Origin: Nocardia vermiculata NBRC 100427
GTDB taxonomy: Bacteria > Actinomycetota > Actinomycetes > Mycobacteriales > Mycobacteriaceae
Assembly (NCBI RefSeq): GCF_001613265.1
Contig: NZ_BDCA01000021.1
Location: 82,827 to 146,826, forward strand
Direction of reading: 5' to 3'
Length of the DNA stretch: 64,000 bases
The translations under genes were made by a program, and so were the position numbers. Under the pieces are notes generated by a model, which saw nothing but the letters and a program-made list of their open reading frames with translations, was not told the origin of the DNA and ran no database searches. Numbering within the stretch: the stretch's first letter is position 1; the number at the start of each line of letters is the position of its first letter. This document shows, one piece after another, positions 8,290 through 17,075 of the stretch.

Positions 8290-9461
8290 CACCGTTTCCC
8301 CTCGTTCGGAACCCGGAATTCCCATTCGGTACCGTCGGTGGCATCCAGTAGTTCTGCGGTACCGCCGAGTGCCTCGATCCGCCCCACGATCGACTGGGTC
8401 ACCCCCATCCGCCCCTCCGCGGCCGCCCGCGCCAAGCGGTCGGGCGCGATACCCGGGCCGTCGTCGCGCACACTCACCACCACCATGTCCCCCAGATCTT
8501 CCAGCAGCACATACGTTTCGGCGCCGGTTCCGGCATGACGCGCGGTATTCGACAGCGCCGCGGCGACCGCAGCCGCGATCTCACTGCCCGTCCAGCCTCC
8601 CACGCGCACCGGCTCCCCGGGCGCGGAAACGGAAACCGACGGCGCGGTGAATGCGTTGAGCAGCGAGCGGAGATCCACACTGGACCCGAGCGAGGCGGCG
8701 ACAGCACTGCTGCCCTGCTCGGAGATCAGCATTCGCAGCGCGACCTCCTGCTCACCGGCGCGGCGCGCCAGATCCGCAGTGGGCCCGCCTATCTCGCTTC
8801 CACGCCGGGTGATATAGCTGAGTACTTGCAGGACGCCGTCGTGCACCTCACGTGCCAGCCGTTCCCGTTCGGCCGCCGCAGCGGTCAATCGCAATGCCTG
8901 TTCCAGCTTGGTCTGTGCGCGGCGAGCCGTTCCGGCGGCCAGGCCGATCGCCAGGCCCACCGAAACGAGCACCGGCGCAGTCGCATCCGACCACAGATCC
9001 AGTTCCCACTGCTCCCGCACGACGATGCTCACGATCGAGACGAGCACACCCGATGCCACCCCGCCGAGCGCACCCCATTCGATCGCCGCGGACATCACCG
9101 CGTTCGCCACCCACAGCGTGGTCGGCAACGTCTGGTGCCCGTGATACCAGGAGTAGTCGGCGACCAGCCGGGTCGCGGCCATCAACGCGACGGCCACCAC
9201 CAGGTCACCGAGTACTACCGCTCGGCGCCCCCGCCCGGTGAGCGACCATCGCGACAACCACACCGCCGACACCACCGACCAGACCGCCAGCACCGCGATC
9301 AACGCCCAGCTCAATGCCTGCTGCCGGTAGGACGACACCGACACGAACTGCTGACCGACCGCATACAGCATGGTGACCAGGCGAAATACCTGTGCAGCCC
9401 GCCACAATGGTGCGGTCGCGGCAGCACCGGATTCGGCAGCACTCGCCGCGACCGCCGCCAT
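8289..9461 (-). CDS. Membrane sensor histidine kinase (HisKA_3 type)
   Basis: 390 residues. Several hydrophobic segments between about residues 25 and 175 form a membrane sensor with little extracytoplasmic sequence. Next comes the dimerisation/phosphotransfer helix with H207 in LAREVHDGVLQVL, then a HATPase domain with the N-box (AAALSNTARHAG) and G-box (VRDDGPGIAPDRLARA). This layout matches actinobacterial MacS-like kinases. It starts one base after the stop of the AI-2E-type permease gene and overlaps the response regulator gene by four bases. The permease may feed it a signal, but that is inferred only from the operon. Confidence 0.9.
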   Translation of the reverse strand: MAAVAASAAESGAAATAPLWRAAQVFRLVTMLYAVGQQFVSVSSYRQQALSWALIAVLAVWSVVSAVWLSRWSLTGRGRRAVVLGDLVVAVALMAATRLVADYSWYHGHQTLPTTLWVANAVMSAAIEWGALGGVASGVLVSIVSIVVREQWELDLWSDATAPVLVSVGLAIGLAAGTARRAQTKLEQALRLTAAAAERERLAREVHDGVLQVLSYITRRGSEIGGPTADLARRAGEQEVALRMLISEQGSSAVAASLGSSVDLRSLLNAFTAPSVSVSAPGEPVRVGGWTGSEIAAAVAAALSNTARHAGTGAETYVLLEDLGDMVVVSVRDDGPGIAPDRLARAAAEGRMGVTQSIVGRIEALGGTAELLDATDGTEWEFRVPNEGKR

Positions 9462-9462
9462 C

Positions 9463-10719
9463 TCAGCTCCCGGTCACGGGCCCCGGCGCGGGATCGGGGC
9501 GGTCCGGCTCGGCATGATAAAACGGTTCTCCCGGTTCCCCGGTGTTGAGATCCTGATACAGCTCTTCGGTGCTGTCGGACAGCAGCGAACGGATCGCGGT
9601 ATTCATCACCGCGACGAACGGCACCGCCAGCAGACCGCCGGCGATACCGGCCAGCACCACGCCCGCCGTGATCGCCAGCACCACCGCCAGCGGATGGATC
9701 CGCACCGCACGTCCCAGCAGCAGTGGTTGCAGCACATGGCTTTCCAGCTGCATCACCGCCACCGTGACACCGAGCACGATCAAGGCGGTGACGAATCCCT
9801 TGGTCATCAGGGCGAGGAAGACGGCGACGAAACCCGCCAGCAGCGAACCGATGATCGGGATGAATGCGCCGAGGAATACCAGCGAAGCCAGCGGAAGCGC
9901 GAGCGGCACACTGAGAATCGCGAGCCCGGCGCCGATGCCGATGGCGTCCACGGCGGCCACCACCACGGTGGCGCGCACGAAACCGACCAGGCTGCCGAAA
10001 CCCAGATGCCCTGCGGTGCGCACCCGTTCCCGCTGTGGTGTCGGTACGATCCGGGTCACGAATTCCCAGATCTGCTCACCGCCGTAGAGGAAGAAGATCA
10101 GGATGAACATCGTGAGGAAGGCACCGGTCACGAATTCGCCGATCGCGGCGGCGGTGGTGAGCGCGCCGTTGGTCAGTGAATCCTGATTGGCTTCGATCGT
10201 TTTGATGATCGTATTGCCGCCGTTACGGATCTGTTCATCGCTCAAATGCAGGGGACCATTGATCAGCCAGTCCTGCACGGTGTGAATACTGGTCTTGAAT
10301 TCGTCGGTCAGCTGCGGCACACCCGAGACGAACTGCTCGACGACGAAGGTGAGGACTCCCGCCAGCAACCCGATCGAACCGACCAGCGCGACCAGCACCC
10401 CGAGTCCGCGTGGGATTCCCAACCGCTGCAGCAGATCCACCAGCGGCGACAGCAGCGCGGCGCCGAGCAGCGCGATCGCCACCGGTATGACGACCGTGGT
10501 CAGCTTGTGCGCCAGATACGCCACCGCCAGTACTGCGACCAGAATGATCAACAGCCGCCAGCACCACTCGGCTCCCTGACGCACCAGTGGATGGACGGAA
10601 TCGGCAGCGGTGCGTTCCCTGGCCCGAGACGCCACCGCCCGGCTGCCCGATGCCTGCGACCCGGCGCCGCCCGAGGCGGTACCGGGCGGATTTCCGGAAC
10701 TACTGCTGTCCCCACTCAC
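9463..10719 (-). CDS. AI-2E family transporter (TqsA/PerM superfamily membrane protein)
   Basis: 418 residues with a polar N-terminus (~60 residues) and about eight hydrophobic segments. The family hallmarks are the early pair of helices (LLIILVAVLAVAYLAHKL, then VVIPVAIALLGAALLSPLVD), a periplasmic amphipathic stretch, and the late helices including FLGAFIPIIGSLLAG and VAVMQLESHVLQPLLLGR. The last contains the conserved Q-x-E/H pattern of the superfamily. GTG start at 10719. First gene of a four-gene reverse operon with a kinase, regulator and DUF1707 protein. Mycobacteria carry a homologue (Rv0205) beside mmpL3. Substrate unknown; the family name should not be read as proof of autoinducer transport. 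Confidence 0.9.
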   Translation of the reverse strand: MSGDSSSSGNPPGTASGGAGSQASGSRAVASRARERTAADSVHPLVRQGAEWCWRLLIILVAVLAVAYLAHKLTTVVIPVAIALLGAALLSPLVDLLQRLGIPRGLGVLVALVGSIGLLAGVLTFVVEQFVSGVPQLTDEFKTSIHTVQDWLINGPLHLSDEQIRNGGNTIIKTIEANQDSLTNGALTTAAAIGEFVTGAFLTMFILIFFLYGGEQIWEFVTRIVPTPQRERVRTAGHLGFGSLVGFVRATVVVAAVDAIGIGAGLAILSVPLALPLASLVFLGAFIPIIGSLLAGFVAVFLALMTKGFVTALIVLGVTVAVMQLESHVLQPLLLGRAVRIHPLAVVLAITAGVVLAGIAGGLLAVPFVAVMNTAIRSLLSDSTEELYQDLNTGEPGEPFYHAEPDRPDPAPGPVTGS

Positions 10720-10821
10720 GCCGCGAGCCTATCGGCCGCCGGTCCCGCGAGCACGTGTTCACGTGCCCACTCCCCGAGAGCGTCGCGATCCACAGGACCC
10801 GCAACCGCTAGATTGGTGGAC

Positions 10822-12351
10822 GTGTCAGCGCCTTTGGAAGCGGTCAAACAGACCATGCGAACGCGCTGGCCGCTGTATTTGGCATCGATGCTGGCGGCCA
10901 ATGCCTTCGGTGCGATTCTGGTGTGGGCGTTCATTCAGTACGGGCTGCCCGCCCCGGAGGGCACTCCGAGTGGGATTCGTCGCACCGGCCTGCTGCTGCC
11001 CGCGCTGGTCTTCGTGATCGGCGGATTGTTGAGTGTGACGGCCTCGGCGCTGATGCTGCGTCCGGTGATGCGCTGGCAGGTGCGTGGCGGCCCGCCCAGC
11101 AGGCAGGAACAGATGGCGGCGCTGCATGCGCCGTTGCGGCAGTGTTTCGTCCATCTGGCGCTGTGGCTGGTGGGCGGTGCGGTACTGGCGGCGCGGATCA
11201 TCGTGGAGACCCCGGAGCTGGCCGGCGCGGTGATCATCACCGAATGTATGGCCGCGACCATCGTGTTCGGTTTCACCTACATGCTGGGTGAGCGAATCCT
11301 GCGCCCGGTCGCCGCGCACGCACTGACCACCGGAACCTTCGATCACACCCTCACCGCCGGTGTCGGCACCCGAATGGCGATGACCTGGGGTATGGGCACC
11401 TTCGCGCCGACCATCGCGATCGTGCTGCTGTGCGTCACCCAGATCACCTCCCAGGTGCATTTCTCGGCGCAGTCGCTGGCCGTGGCGATTCTGCTGCTCT
11501 GCGGTGTGGTGATCATGCAGGCGCTGGCGCTGTCGATGCTGACCGGCTCGAGTATCTCCGATCCGGTGCGTCAGCTCTCCCGGGCGATCGACCGGGTGCA
11601 GAGCGGCGCGCACGACGTCCAGGTGGAAGTGTTCGACGGCAGTGAGATCGGTCTGCTGCAGGTCGGATTCAACCGGATGATGGAGGAGGCGGCACAACGC
11701 CGCGAGCTGCAGGAACTGTTCGGTCAGCACGTCGGCGAGGAAGTCGCGCGTCGCGCCCTGGAGTACGGCACCGAACTGGGCGGTGAGACCCGGTTCGTGG
11801 CGGTGCTGTTCGTCGACATGGTCGGCTCCACCGCCACCGCCGCCGAGCGCCCGCCGACCGAGGTCGTCAGCCTGCTCAACGAATTCTTCCGGGTCGTGGT
11901 GGATGTGGTGGACCGGCACAACGGCCTGATCAACAAGTTCGTCGGCGATGCGGCGCTGGCTATTTTCGGCGCGCCGTTGGACCGGCCCGATGCCCCGACC
12001 GCGGCGCTGGCGGCCGCCCGGGATCTGCGCGAGGCATTGCGTGAGGTGCCGGGCCTCGATATCGGCATCGGGGTGTCGGCCGGCCTCGCGGTCGCCGGCA
12101 ATATCGGCGCCGCCAACCGTTTCGAATACACCGTGATCGGCGATCCGGTGAACGAGGCCTCGCGGCTGACGGAACTGTCCAAGGAACATGCCGGCCGGGT
12201 CCTCGCGTCGGGCAGTGCCCTGTATTTCGCCGACGAGGACGAACAGAGCGAATGGATCACCGGTGACGAGGTGCAATTGCGCGGCCGCCGCCGCAAGACC
12301 AGATTGGCGTGGCCGAAGACCGCACCTTCGGGGCCGGTCACATTAGGCTGA
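10822..12351 (+). CDS. Membrane-bound class III adenylate cyclase with HAMP domain
   Basis: 509 residues from a GTG at 10822. Six hydrophobic segments in the first ~240 residues are followed by a HAMP linker (SSISDPVRQLSRAIDRVQSG) and a class III cyclase domain from about residue 315. Catalytic residues are all present: metal ligands D332 (FVDMVGST) and D376 (FVGDAAL), adenine-selecting K372 and D441 (TVIGDP), and transition-state N444/R448. It should therefore make cAMP from ATP. The architecture matches mycobacterial Rv1318c-Rv1320c and Rv3645 cyclases. Divergent from the permease-kinase operon, with about 100 bp shared upstream. The following membrane protein gene starts five bases after its stop. 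Confidence 0.92.
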   Translation: MSAPLEAVKQTMRTRWPLYLASMLAANAFGAILVWAFIQYGLPAPEGTPSGIRRTGLLLPALVFVIGGLLSVTASALMLRPVMRWQVRGGPPSRQEQMAALHAPLRQCFVHLALWLVGGAVLAARIIVETPELAGAVIITECMAATIVFGFTYMLGERILRPVAAHALTTGTFDHTLTAGVGTRMAMTWGMGTFAPTIAIVLLCVTQITSQVHFSAQSLAVAILLLCGVVIMQALALSMLTGSSISDPVRQLSRAIDRVQSGAHDVQVEVFDGSEIGLLQVGFNRMMEEAAQRRELQELFGQHVGEEVARRALEYGTELGGETRFVAVLFVDMVGSTATAAERPPTEVVSLLNEFFRVVVDVVDRHNGLINKFVGDAALAIFGAPLDRPDAPTAALAAARDLREALREVPGLDIGIGVSAGLAVAGNIGAANRFEYTVIGDPVNEASRLTELSKEHAGRVLASGSALYFADEDEQSEWITGDEVQLRGRRRKTRLAWPKTAPSGPVTLG

Positions 12352-12356
12352 ACAAC

Positions 12357-13511
12357 GTGACGGCCCATGCTGACCCCGCCGGCGACCCGGCGCGGCCCGC
12401 GTCGCGCAGATTCCGCTGGTTGAAATGGATTCTCGGTATCGCCCTTTCGGCATTGCTGATCGCCGAGGGTATCTACCTGTGGCCGCGACTGCACGATTCC
12501 TGGAGCGATCTCACCGAAATCCACTGGGGTTGGGTCGCACTGTGCATCGGAATGCAGGCGCTGTCGATGAGCGGATTCGGCCGGATCCAGAAACAGCTGC
12601 TGCATGCGGGCGGTGTGGACGTCTCCCAGCGCGCCTCCGTATCGGTCGTCTACGGCTCGACCGCGATGGCAGTGACGCTGCCGGCCGGACAGGTGTTCTC
12701 CACCGCCTTCACCTACCGGCAGACCCGCCGCTGGGGCGCGAGCCCGGTGGTCGCGTCCTGGCAGTTGATGATCTCGGGCGTGGTGGCCACGGCGGGCATG
12801 CTGCTGCTCGGTGTGGGTGGCGCGCTGTTGGTGGGCAATCGGGTGGGCCCGTGGAAGCTGGCACTGACACTGGTCGCGGTGGTGGCACTGGTGGGGGCCG
12901 GCAGATACATCTCCGGCAATCCCGGCGCACTGAAAGCACTGATCAAGCGCGCGGTACGACTGTTCAACCGGATACGTCGCCACCCGGAGGACGCCGGGAT
13001 GGCGCGGGTGGACGAGGCACTGAGCCAGCTGGAATCGGTGGATCTGGGCCGCCGCGATACGGCGTGGGTGGTGTTCTGGGCGATCGTGCACCGGCTCGGC
13101 GACGTCGCCTGCCTGGGCGCCGCCTGCTACGCGGTCGGTGCGGATCCGCGGTGGGCCGGGCTGCTCATCGCCTTCAGTGTCGGCAAGGCCGTCGGCACCA
13201 TTCCGTTCGCACCCGGCGGCATCGTCTACGTGGACGCGACTCTCATCTACAGCCTCACGGTGGCCGCTTCCCTCCCGGCCGCACAGGCGGTGGCCGCCGC
13301 GTTCGTGTATCGCATGGTGAGTTTCATCCTGGTCGCGATCGTCGGCTGGATCGTCTTCGCGTTCCGCTTCCGCAATACGCACGCCGGTGACGCCCAGTTC
13401 GAGCAGGAGTTCGAGCAGCGTTCGGCCTTGCTGGGCGAGCCGCGCGGTGCGGAGGGTCGCGCGGCACCCGACGACAAGACCGGCCGGGCCGACCCGGAAG
13501 CCGACGCCTAG
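12357..13511 (+). CDS. UPF0104 / lysylphosphatidylglycerol synthase-like membrane protein
   Basis: 384-residue integral membrane protein with about eight helices. It resembles the flippase-type half of lysylphosphatidylglycerol synthases (MprF) without the synthase domain. Characteristic stretches include the GSTAMAVTLPAGQVFSTAF region near residue 100 and the late FAPGGIVYVDATL motif near residue 285. The GTG at 12357 is chosen; an ATG at 12309 would overlap the cyclase gene. A related membrane protein gene (Rv0204c) lies near mmpL3 in M. tuberculosis, so this is probably conserved neighbourhood. A lipid-translocation role is a family-level guess. The C-terminal ~40 residues are polar and acidic. 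Confidence 0.82.
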   Translation: MTAHADPAGDPARPASRRFRWLKWILGIALSALLIAEGIYLWPRLHDSWSDLTEIHWGWVALCIGMQALSMSGFGRIQKQLLHAGGVDVSQRASVSVVYGSTAMAVTLPAGQVFSTAFTYRQTRRWGASPVVASWQLMISGVVATAGMLLLGVGGALLVGNRVGPWKLALTLVAVVALVGAGRYISGNPGALKALIKRAVRLFNRIRRHPEDAGMARVDEALSQLESVDLGRRDTAWVVFWAIVHRLGDVACLGAACYAVGADPRWAGLLIAFSVGKAVGTIPFAPGGIVYVDATLIYSLTVAASLPAAQAVAAAFVYRMVSFILVAIVGWIVFAFRFRNTHAGDAQFEQEFEQRSALLGEPRGAEGRAAPDDKTGRADPEADA

Positions 13512-13588
13512 CGGCGATCGGCGAACAGTGTCGCGCGGCACCCGTCCCGGCGACCGGAGCGCGGTCCGCCATCACTACCCTGGCGCTC

Positions 13589-13999
13589 GTGAAGAAATGG
13601 CTGCCGCTGCTGATCGACGTCGTGCTGGTGATCGTGTTCTGCGCGATCGGCCGGCGCAGCCACGACGAGGCCGTGGCGGCGGGTCTGCTGCGGACGGTGT
13701 GGCCGTTCGCGGTGGGATTGTTGATCGGCTGGGTGATTGCTCCGGCCGTCGCGGGCCGCGGACGGTGGGCCACCGCGGTGGCCCGGTTCGACGGAAGCGC
13801 GCTGTGGCCGACCGGCCCGATCGTCTGGTTGTCGACCTTGATCGGCGGCATGCTGCTGCGGGTGGTCAGCGGGCAAGGCACCGCGGGCAGCTTCGTCATC
13901 GTCGCGGCGACGGTGCTCGCAGTATTCCTGCTCGGCTGGCGCGCAGTGTGGATGCTGATCGGCCGACGCATTCAGGTCAGCGACGTATCTGCGAATTGA
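13589..13999 (+). CDS. DUF3054 family membrane protein
   Basis: 136 residues, GTG start, four predicted membrane helices (LLIDVVLVIVFCAIG; VWPFAVGLLIGWVIAP; IVWLSTLIGGMLLRV; FVIVAATVLAVFLLGWRAVWM). The first helix followed by GRRSHDE and the glycine-rich fourth helix match DUF3054, an uncharacterised actinobacterial family. It stands alone, 77 bp after the UPF0104-like gene and convergent with the PBP-like lipoprotein gene. Function unknown. Confidence 0.8.
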   Translation: MKKWLPLLIDVVLVIVFCAIGRRSHDEAVAAGLLRTVWPFAVGLLIGWVIAPAVAGRGRWATAVARFDGSALWPTGPIVWLSTLIGGMLLRVVSGQGTAGSFVIVAATVLAVFLLGWRAVWMLIGRRIQVSDVSAN

Positions 14000-14024
14000 T
14001 CCGTTTCCGCGGCGAATTCCGGCG

Positions 14025-15707
14025 CTATTTATCGTCGTCCGGAGTCGCGAGCGATTTCAGCATCACCGCCGCCAGCCGCGAAGTCGCATTCCCGGCATCG
14101 ATATCCTTGATGTGAACGGCAAACGCGAGATCACCGGCACTGGCAAGCAGCCAGCCGTCGTCTCCCGCCGAAGCGGTGAACGCGGTGACACCGGCATAGT
14201 GGCTCACCGGCGCCTCCTGCGGTGCGGCCGTGGCATCACGCAGCATGGCACGCAATTTCTCCACCGCTGCGCTGGGCAGCGGCTCGATATCGGCATCGGT
14301 GGTACCGGGCCGGCCGATCTCGATCATCGGCGCGGGAACCGAGCCGCGGGAAATCGCGGCCGCGGCCAGAGCCATTCCGTACGGGCTGGCCAGAATCGGG
14401 TCCTTGGTTCCCTGACGCACCTTGTCGACGCCGCGGCCACTGATCGGCAGCTTGCCGGTGGTGGCCTCCAGGCCGGGCACGTCGAACCCGATCCCGACGC
14501 CCAGCATCGCCGCAGCCTCGGCCGTGTCGTTCACCGAAACATCCTGCGGCGCTTTCTTCTTCACAATGGAAGCAACGGCCTTGAACAGGTCCGCGGTACC
14601 TCCCACCGGATAGGAAGCGGTGAACGCCGGGGTGCCCTCGGTCTGCGCGTAGTTGTTCTGGGCCGCGGCGAGGATCGCACCGGTCGAGGGCTGGATCGCC
14701 ACGACGGATGCGGCGGTACCCACACTCACGACCGCGTCCTCCGCGGCGCGCTGCAACTTCTGATCCATGGTCGAAGCGATATCCGGCCCGGGCGGGCCCT
14801 GGAACCCGGCCAGCTGCGTGACCAGCGTGCCGTCGGGCTCGAACAGCTGCACTCCCCAGCCGGCGTGTTCGTCGAGGTTGTCCTGCCAGACGTTTTCCAG
14901 CGCGTCGGTCAACGGTGACCACACCCGGCGGTCCTGGACGATGAGCTTGGGCTGCTTCTCCATGACCACACCGGGCACAGCCGCCATCTTCGGTTCGAGA
15001 ATGGCGAAATCGCCCTCCCGCAGACTCACCGCGGTAACCGGCTTACCTCCCGATTTCGCCAGGTCGTCGCGCAGCGATCGGCCCGTGATCACCGGTGCCA
15101 CCGGCGCGATGGCATCGGCCAGCGCATCGGTCGAGGCGACCGGGTCCGGCATCTTGGCCGGGTCCAGCTTGATCACATTGATGACCTGCTCGGACAGCAG
15201 CGGACGGCCGTCCTTGTCGTTGACCTTCGGCGCCGGTTTCGCATCGGTACGCACCAGTTTCACCGTGCGCTTGTTGTCGAGTTGCGGCATCACGACCGCC
15301 GGATCCCAGGAGATCTTCCAACCGGTGCTCAGTTTGCGCAGATTGCCTTGCAGGTCGTAATTCCAGTCCTTACCCGGACCGAAGTTCCAGTGCGCCTTGA
15401 GGTTGAACATGGCCGTGTCGCCGTCCAGATCGATGAACTGAACCAGCTTGTAATCCGGCTTACCGGGGTCGAGACCGTCGAACATCGACTTCAGAACGCT
15501 CTCCGCACCCGCGGGGTAGGAGGTGAGTTCCGCGGCGCCCGAAGCATCGCGATCATCCATTAGCTGGGTGAAATGCTCGACGATGGCTTTGGGATCACTC
15601 GGTGCCCGATTGAAATCGCACGACCCCATCACTATCGCCAGGGCAGCAATCGCCGCTAGTGCCACTGCGCCCCGTACGCGAAAGCGGCGGGATCCCCACA
15701 CATCCAT
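14025..15707 (-). CDS. PBP-like lipoprotein with NTF2-like N-domain; transpeptidase motifs absent
   Basis: About 560 residues. An export signal ends in a lipobox-like MGSC with the lipid Cys at residue 30, then an NTF2-like domain (about 35-150), a linker domain, and a C-terminal domain that follows a class B transpeptidase outline (VVAIQPSTGAILAAA, then YPVGG). The active-site motifs are gone: where SxxK is expected (residues 370-373) the sequence is GTAD; the SxN segment is shortened and unrecognisable; where KTG is expected (about 510-515) it reads FTASAG. M. tuberculosis Rv2864c is the nearest catalytic relative I recall. The frame is intact and codon use normal, so this looks like a maintained non-catalytic protein rather than debris. 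ATG 15707 has GAAGAG eight bases upstream; GTG 15716 is an alternative. Confidence 0.8.
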   Translation of the reverse strand: MDVWGSRRFRVRGAVALAAIAALAIVMGSCDFNRAPSDPKAIVEHFTQLMDDRDASGAAELTSYPAGAESVLKSMFDGLDPGKPDYKLVQFIDLDGDTAMFNLKAHWNFGPGKDWNYDLQGNLRKLSTGWKISWDPAVVMPQLDNKRTVKLVRTDAKPAPKVNDKDGRPLLSEQVINVIKLDPAKMPDPVASTDALADAIAPVAPVITGRSLRDDLAKSGGKPVTAVSLREGDFAILEPKMAAVPGVVMEKQPKLIVQDRRVWSPLTDALENVWQDNLDEHAGWGVQLFEPDGTLVTQLAGFQGPPGPDIASTMDQKLQRAAEDAVVSVGTAASVVAIQPSTGAILAAAQNNYAQTEGTPAFTASYPVGGTADLFKAVASIVKKKAPQDVSVNDTAEAAAMLGVGIGFDVPGLEATTGKLPISGRGVDKVRQGTKDPILASPYGMALAAAAISRGSVPAPMIEIGRPGTTDADIEPLPSAAVEKLRAMLRDATAAPQEAPVSHYAGVTAFTASAGDDGWLLASAGDLAFAVHIKDIDAGNATSRLAAVMLKSLATPDDDK

Positions 15708-15920
15708 GTCGCCCACTCTTCACTCTTGTCACTCCAGCAACAAGGCCAACGGTACCCGAAAAACTGGACCGCGATGCCACGTTGGCCCCGACCGCATTCT
15801 CCATGCTCAGCGACCACAATAGTGCCCGATCACGAACATTCGTGACACCTGGCCGCGGAAATGCGCGCCGTTCCCGATCCGCTGACAGCGAAACCCCCAT
15901 CCCGTATAACGGCGTAATCT

Positions 15921-15936
15921 TGTAATCATAGTTACA
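15921..15936. promoter_or_regulatory. Dyad TGTAA-N6-TTACA, candidate operator
   Basis: TGTAA at 15921-15925 and TTACA at 15932-15936 are perfect inverted arms around TCATAG. The dyad ends 27 bp before the start codon of the next gene, where a repressor or activator site would be expected. A second GTAATC lies just upstream (15914-15919). The same GTAA-N6-TTAC form recurs twice before the AAA ATPase gene at 44.66 kb. Confidence 0.45.
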
Positions 15937-15963
15937 CAGACACATCGTCAGTGAGGAATCGTC

Positions 15964-16545
15964 ATGAGACACGGACGCGGATTCGGACGTCCCGGAGGCT
16001 GGCAACAGGCCGATCTCCCCGATGCGGCGGACGCTGCAGACTGGTTCGCCGGAAGATTGCCGAGCGACTGGTTCAGTGGCCCGGCGGCCATCGAAATCGA
16101 CCGCGACGAGATCGTGGTGATCGGAGAACTGGCGCTACCCGACAGTGCATCGGAGGGAGCCTCGGGCGAGTCCGGCTCACCCCCGTCCCGAGCCACTGTC
16201 GACGGATTGGTCGCGCGGTTCCGCGAGGCGACCCGCCCGGCCCGCATGCAGATCGCCCAGGAGGCGCAGGCCCGCTACGGACGCCATGTCGCCTGGGGCG
16301 TGTCGGCGAACGGGGAACGAACCCTGTTCACCCACCTGTCGGTCCCGGTGATGACACGCTTGCGCCAACCCGAGCGCAAGGTACTGGACACCCTGGTCGA
16401 CGCCGGCGTGGCCCGCTCACGCGCCGACGCGCTGGCCTGGACGGTGAAATTGGCCGGTAAACACGCCGAGGAGTGGCTCGAGGAACTGCGCTCGGCGATG
16501 CGCACCGTGGAAGACCTACGCGCCGAGGGTCCCCGCGGCCTGTGA
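15964..16545 (+). CDS. Conserved actinobacterial hypothetical protein
   Basis: 193 residues, soluble, no membrane segment or signal. A Gly/Arg-rich N-terminus (MRHGRGFGRPGGW) is followed by a short beta-rich stretch (WFSGPAAIEIDRDEIVVIGEL) and a helical C-terminal half rich in Arg and Glu (RFREATRPARMQIAQEAQARYG, then LRQPERKVLDTLVDAGVARSRADALAW). The latter part resembles a helical DNA- or protein-binding segment, but I recognise no named domain. ATG at 15964 with GAGGAAT upstream. The dyad at 15921-15936 probably controls it. It precedes aroQ by about 100 bp and no functional link is evident. Confidence 0.75.
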   Translation: MRHGRGFGRPGGWQQADLPDAADAADWFAGRLPSDWFSGPAAIEIDRDEIVVIGELALPDSASEGASGESGSPPSRATVDGLVARFREATRPARMQIAQEAQARYGRHVAWGVSANGERTLFTHLSVPVMTRLRQPERKVLDTLVDAGVARSRADALAWTVKLAGKHAEEWLEELRSAMRTVEDLRAEGPRGL

Positions 16546-16642
16546 GTGAGAGGGCGAACCGGTTGGCGGGCCGAGCGAGCCCGCTGCCGAGTGGGGTGAG
16601 TCGGATGCTCGTGCTTCGGATGCCCGCGTAGGCTCTTCGGAC

Positions 16643-17071
16643 ATGGCACCGATTCTCGTGCTCAACGGCCCGAATCTGAATATGCTCGGCACCCGCCAGC
16701 CCGAGGTCTACGGCTCCGACACGCTCGACGACGTGGTCGAGCTGTGCCGGAACACCGCGTCCCGTTTCGACCGGGAGCTCACCACTTTCCAGTCGAATTC
16801 CGAAGGCGCGCTCATCGATCGAATTCACGCGGCTCGTGGTGTGGAGGGCGGGATCGTTATCAATCCCGGTGGGCTCACCCACACCTCGGTCGCACTGCGC
16901 GATGCCCTGGTGATTCCGGAAGTGCCGATCGTGGAAGTTCACATCTCGAATGTGCACGCCCGCGAGGAATTCCGGCATCACTCCTACATCTCCCCGATCG
17001 CCACGGCAGTCATCGCGGGAATGGGGATTCAGGGTTATGCGGCTGCCGTCGAATTCCTCTGCACACGGTGA
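16643..17071 (+). CDS. aroQ: Type II 3-dehydroquinate dehydratase
   Basis: Third step of the shikimate pathway: dehydration of 3-dehydroquinate to 3-dehydroshikimate in the cytoplasm. All type II signatures are present in 142 residues: LNGPNLNMLGTRQPEVYG with catalytic Y23, the SNSEG substrate loop (51-55), NPGGLTHTSVALRDAL, and EVHISN with catalytic H100. Length is normal. It is not clustered with other shikimate genes here. Its stop lies four bases from the stop of the convergent glycerate kinase gene. Confidence 0.97.
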   Translation: MAPILVLNGPNLNMLGTRQPEVYGSDTLDDVVELCRNTASRFDRELTTFQSNSEGALIDRIHAARGVEGGIVINPGGLTHTSVALRDALVIPEVPIVEVHISNVHAREEFRHHSYISPIATAVIAGMGIQGYAAAVEFLCTR

Positions 17072-17075
17072 GGGT

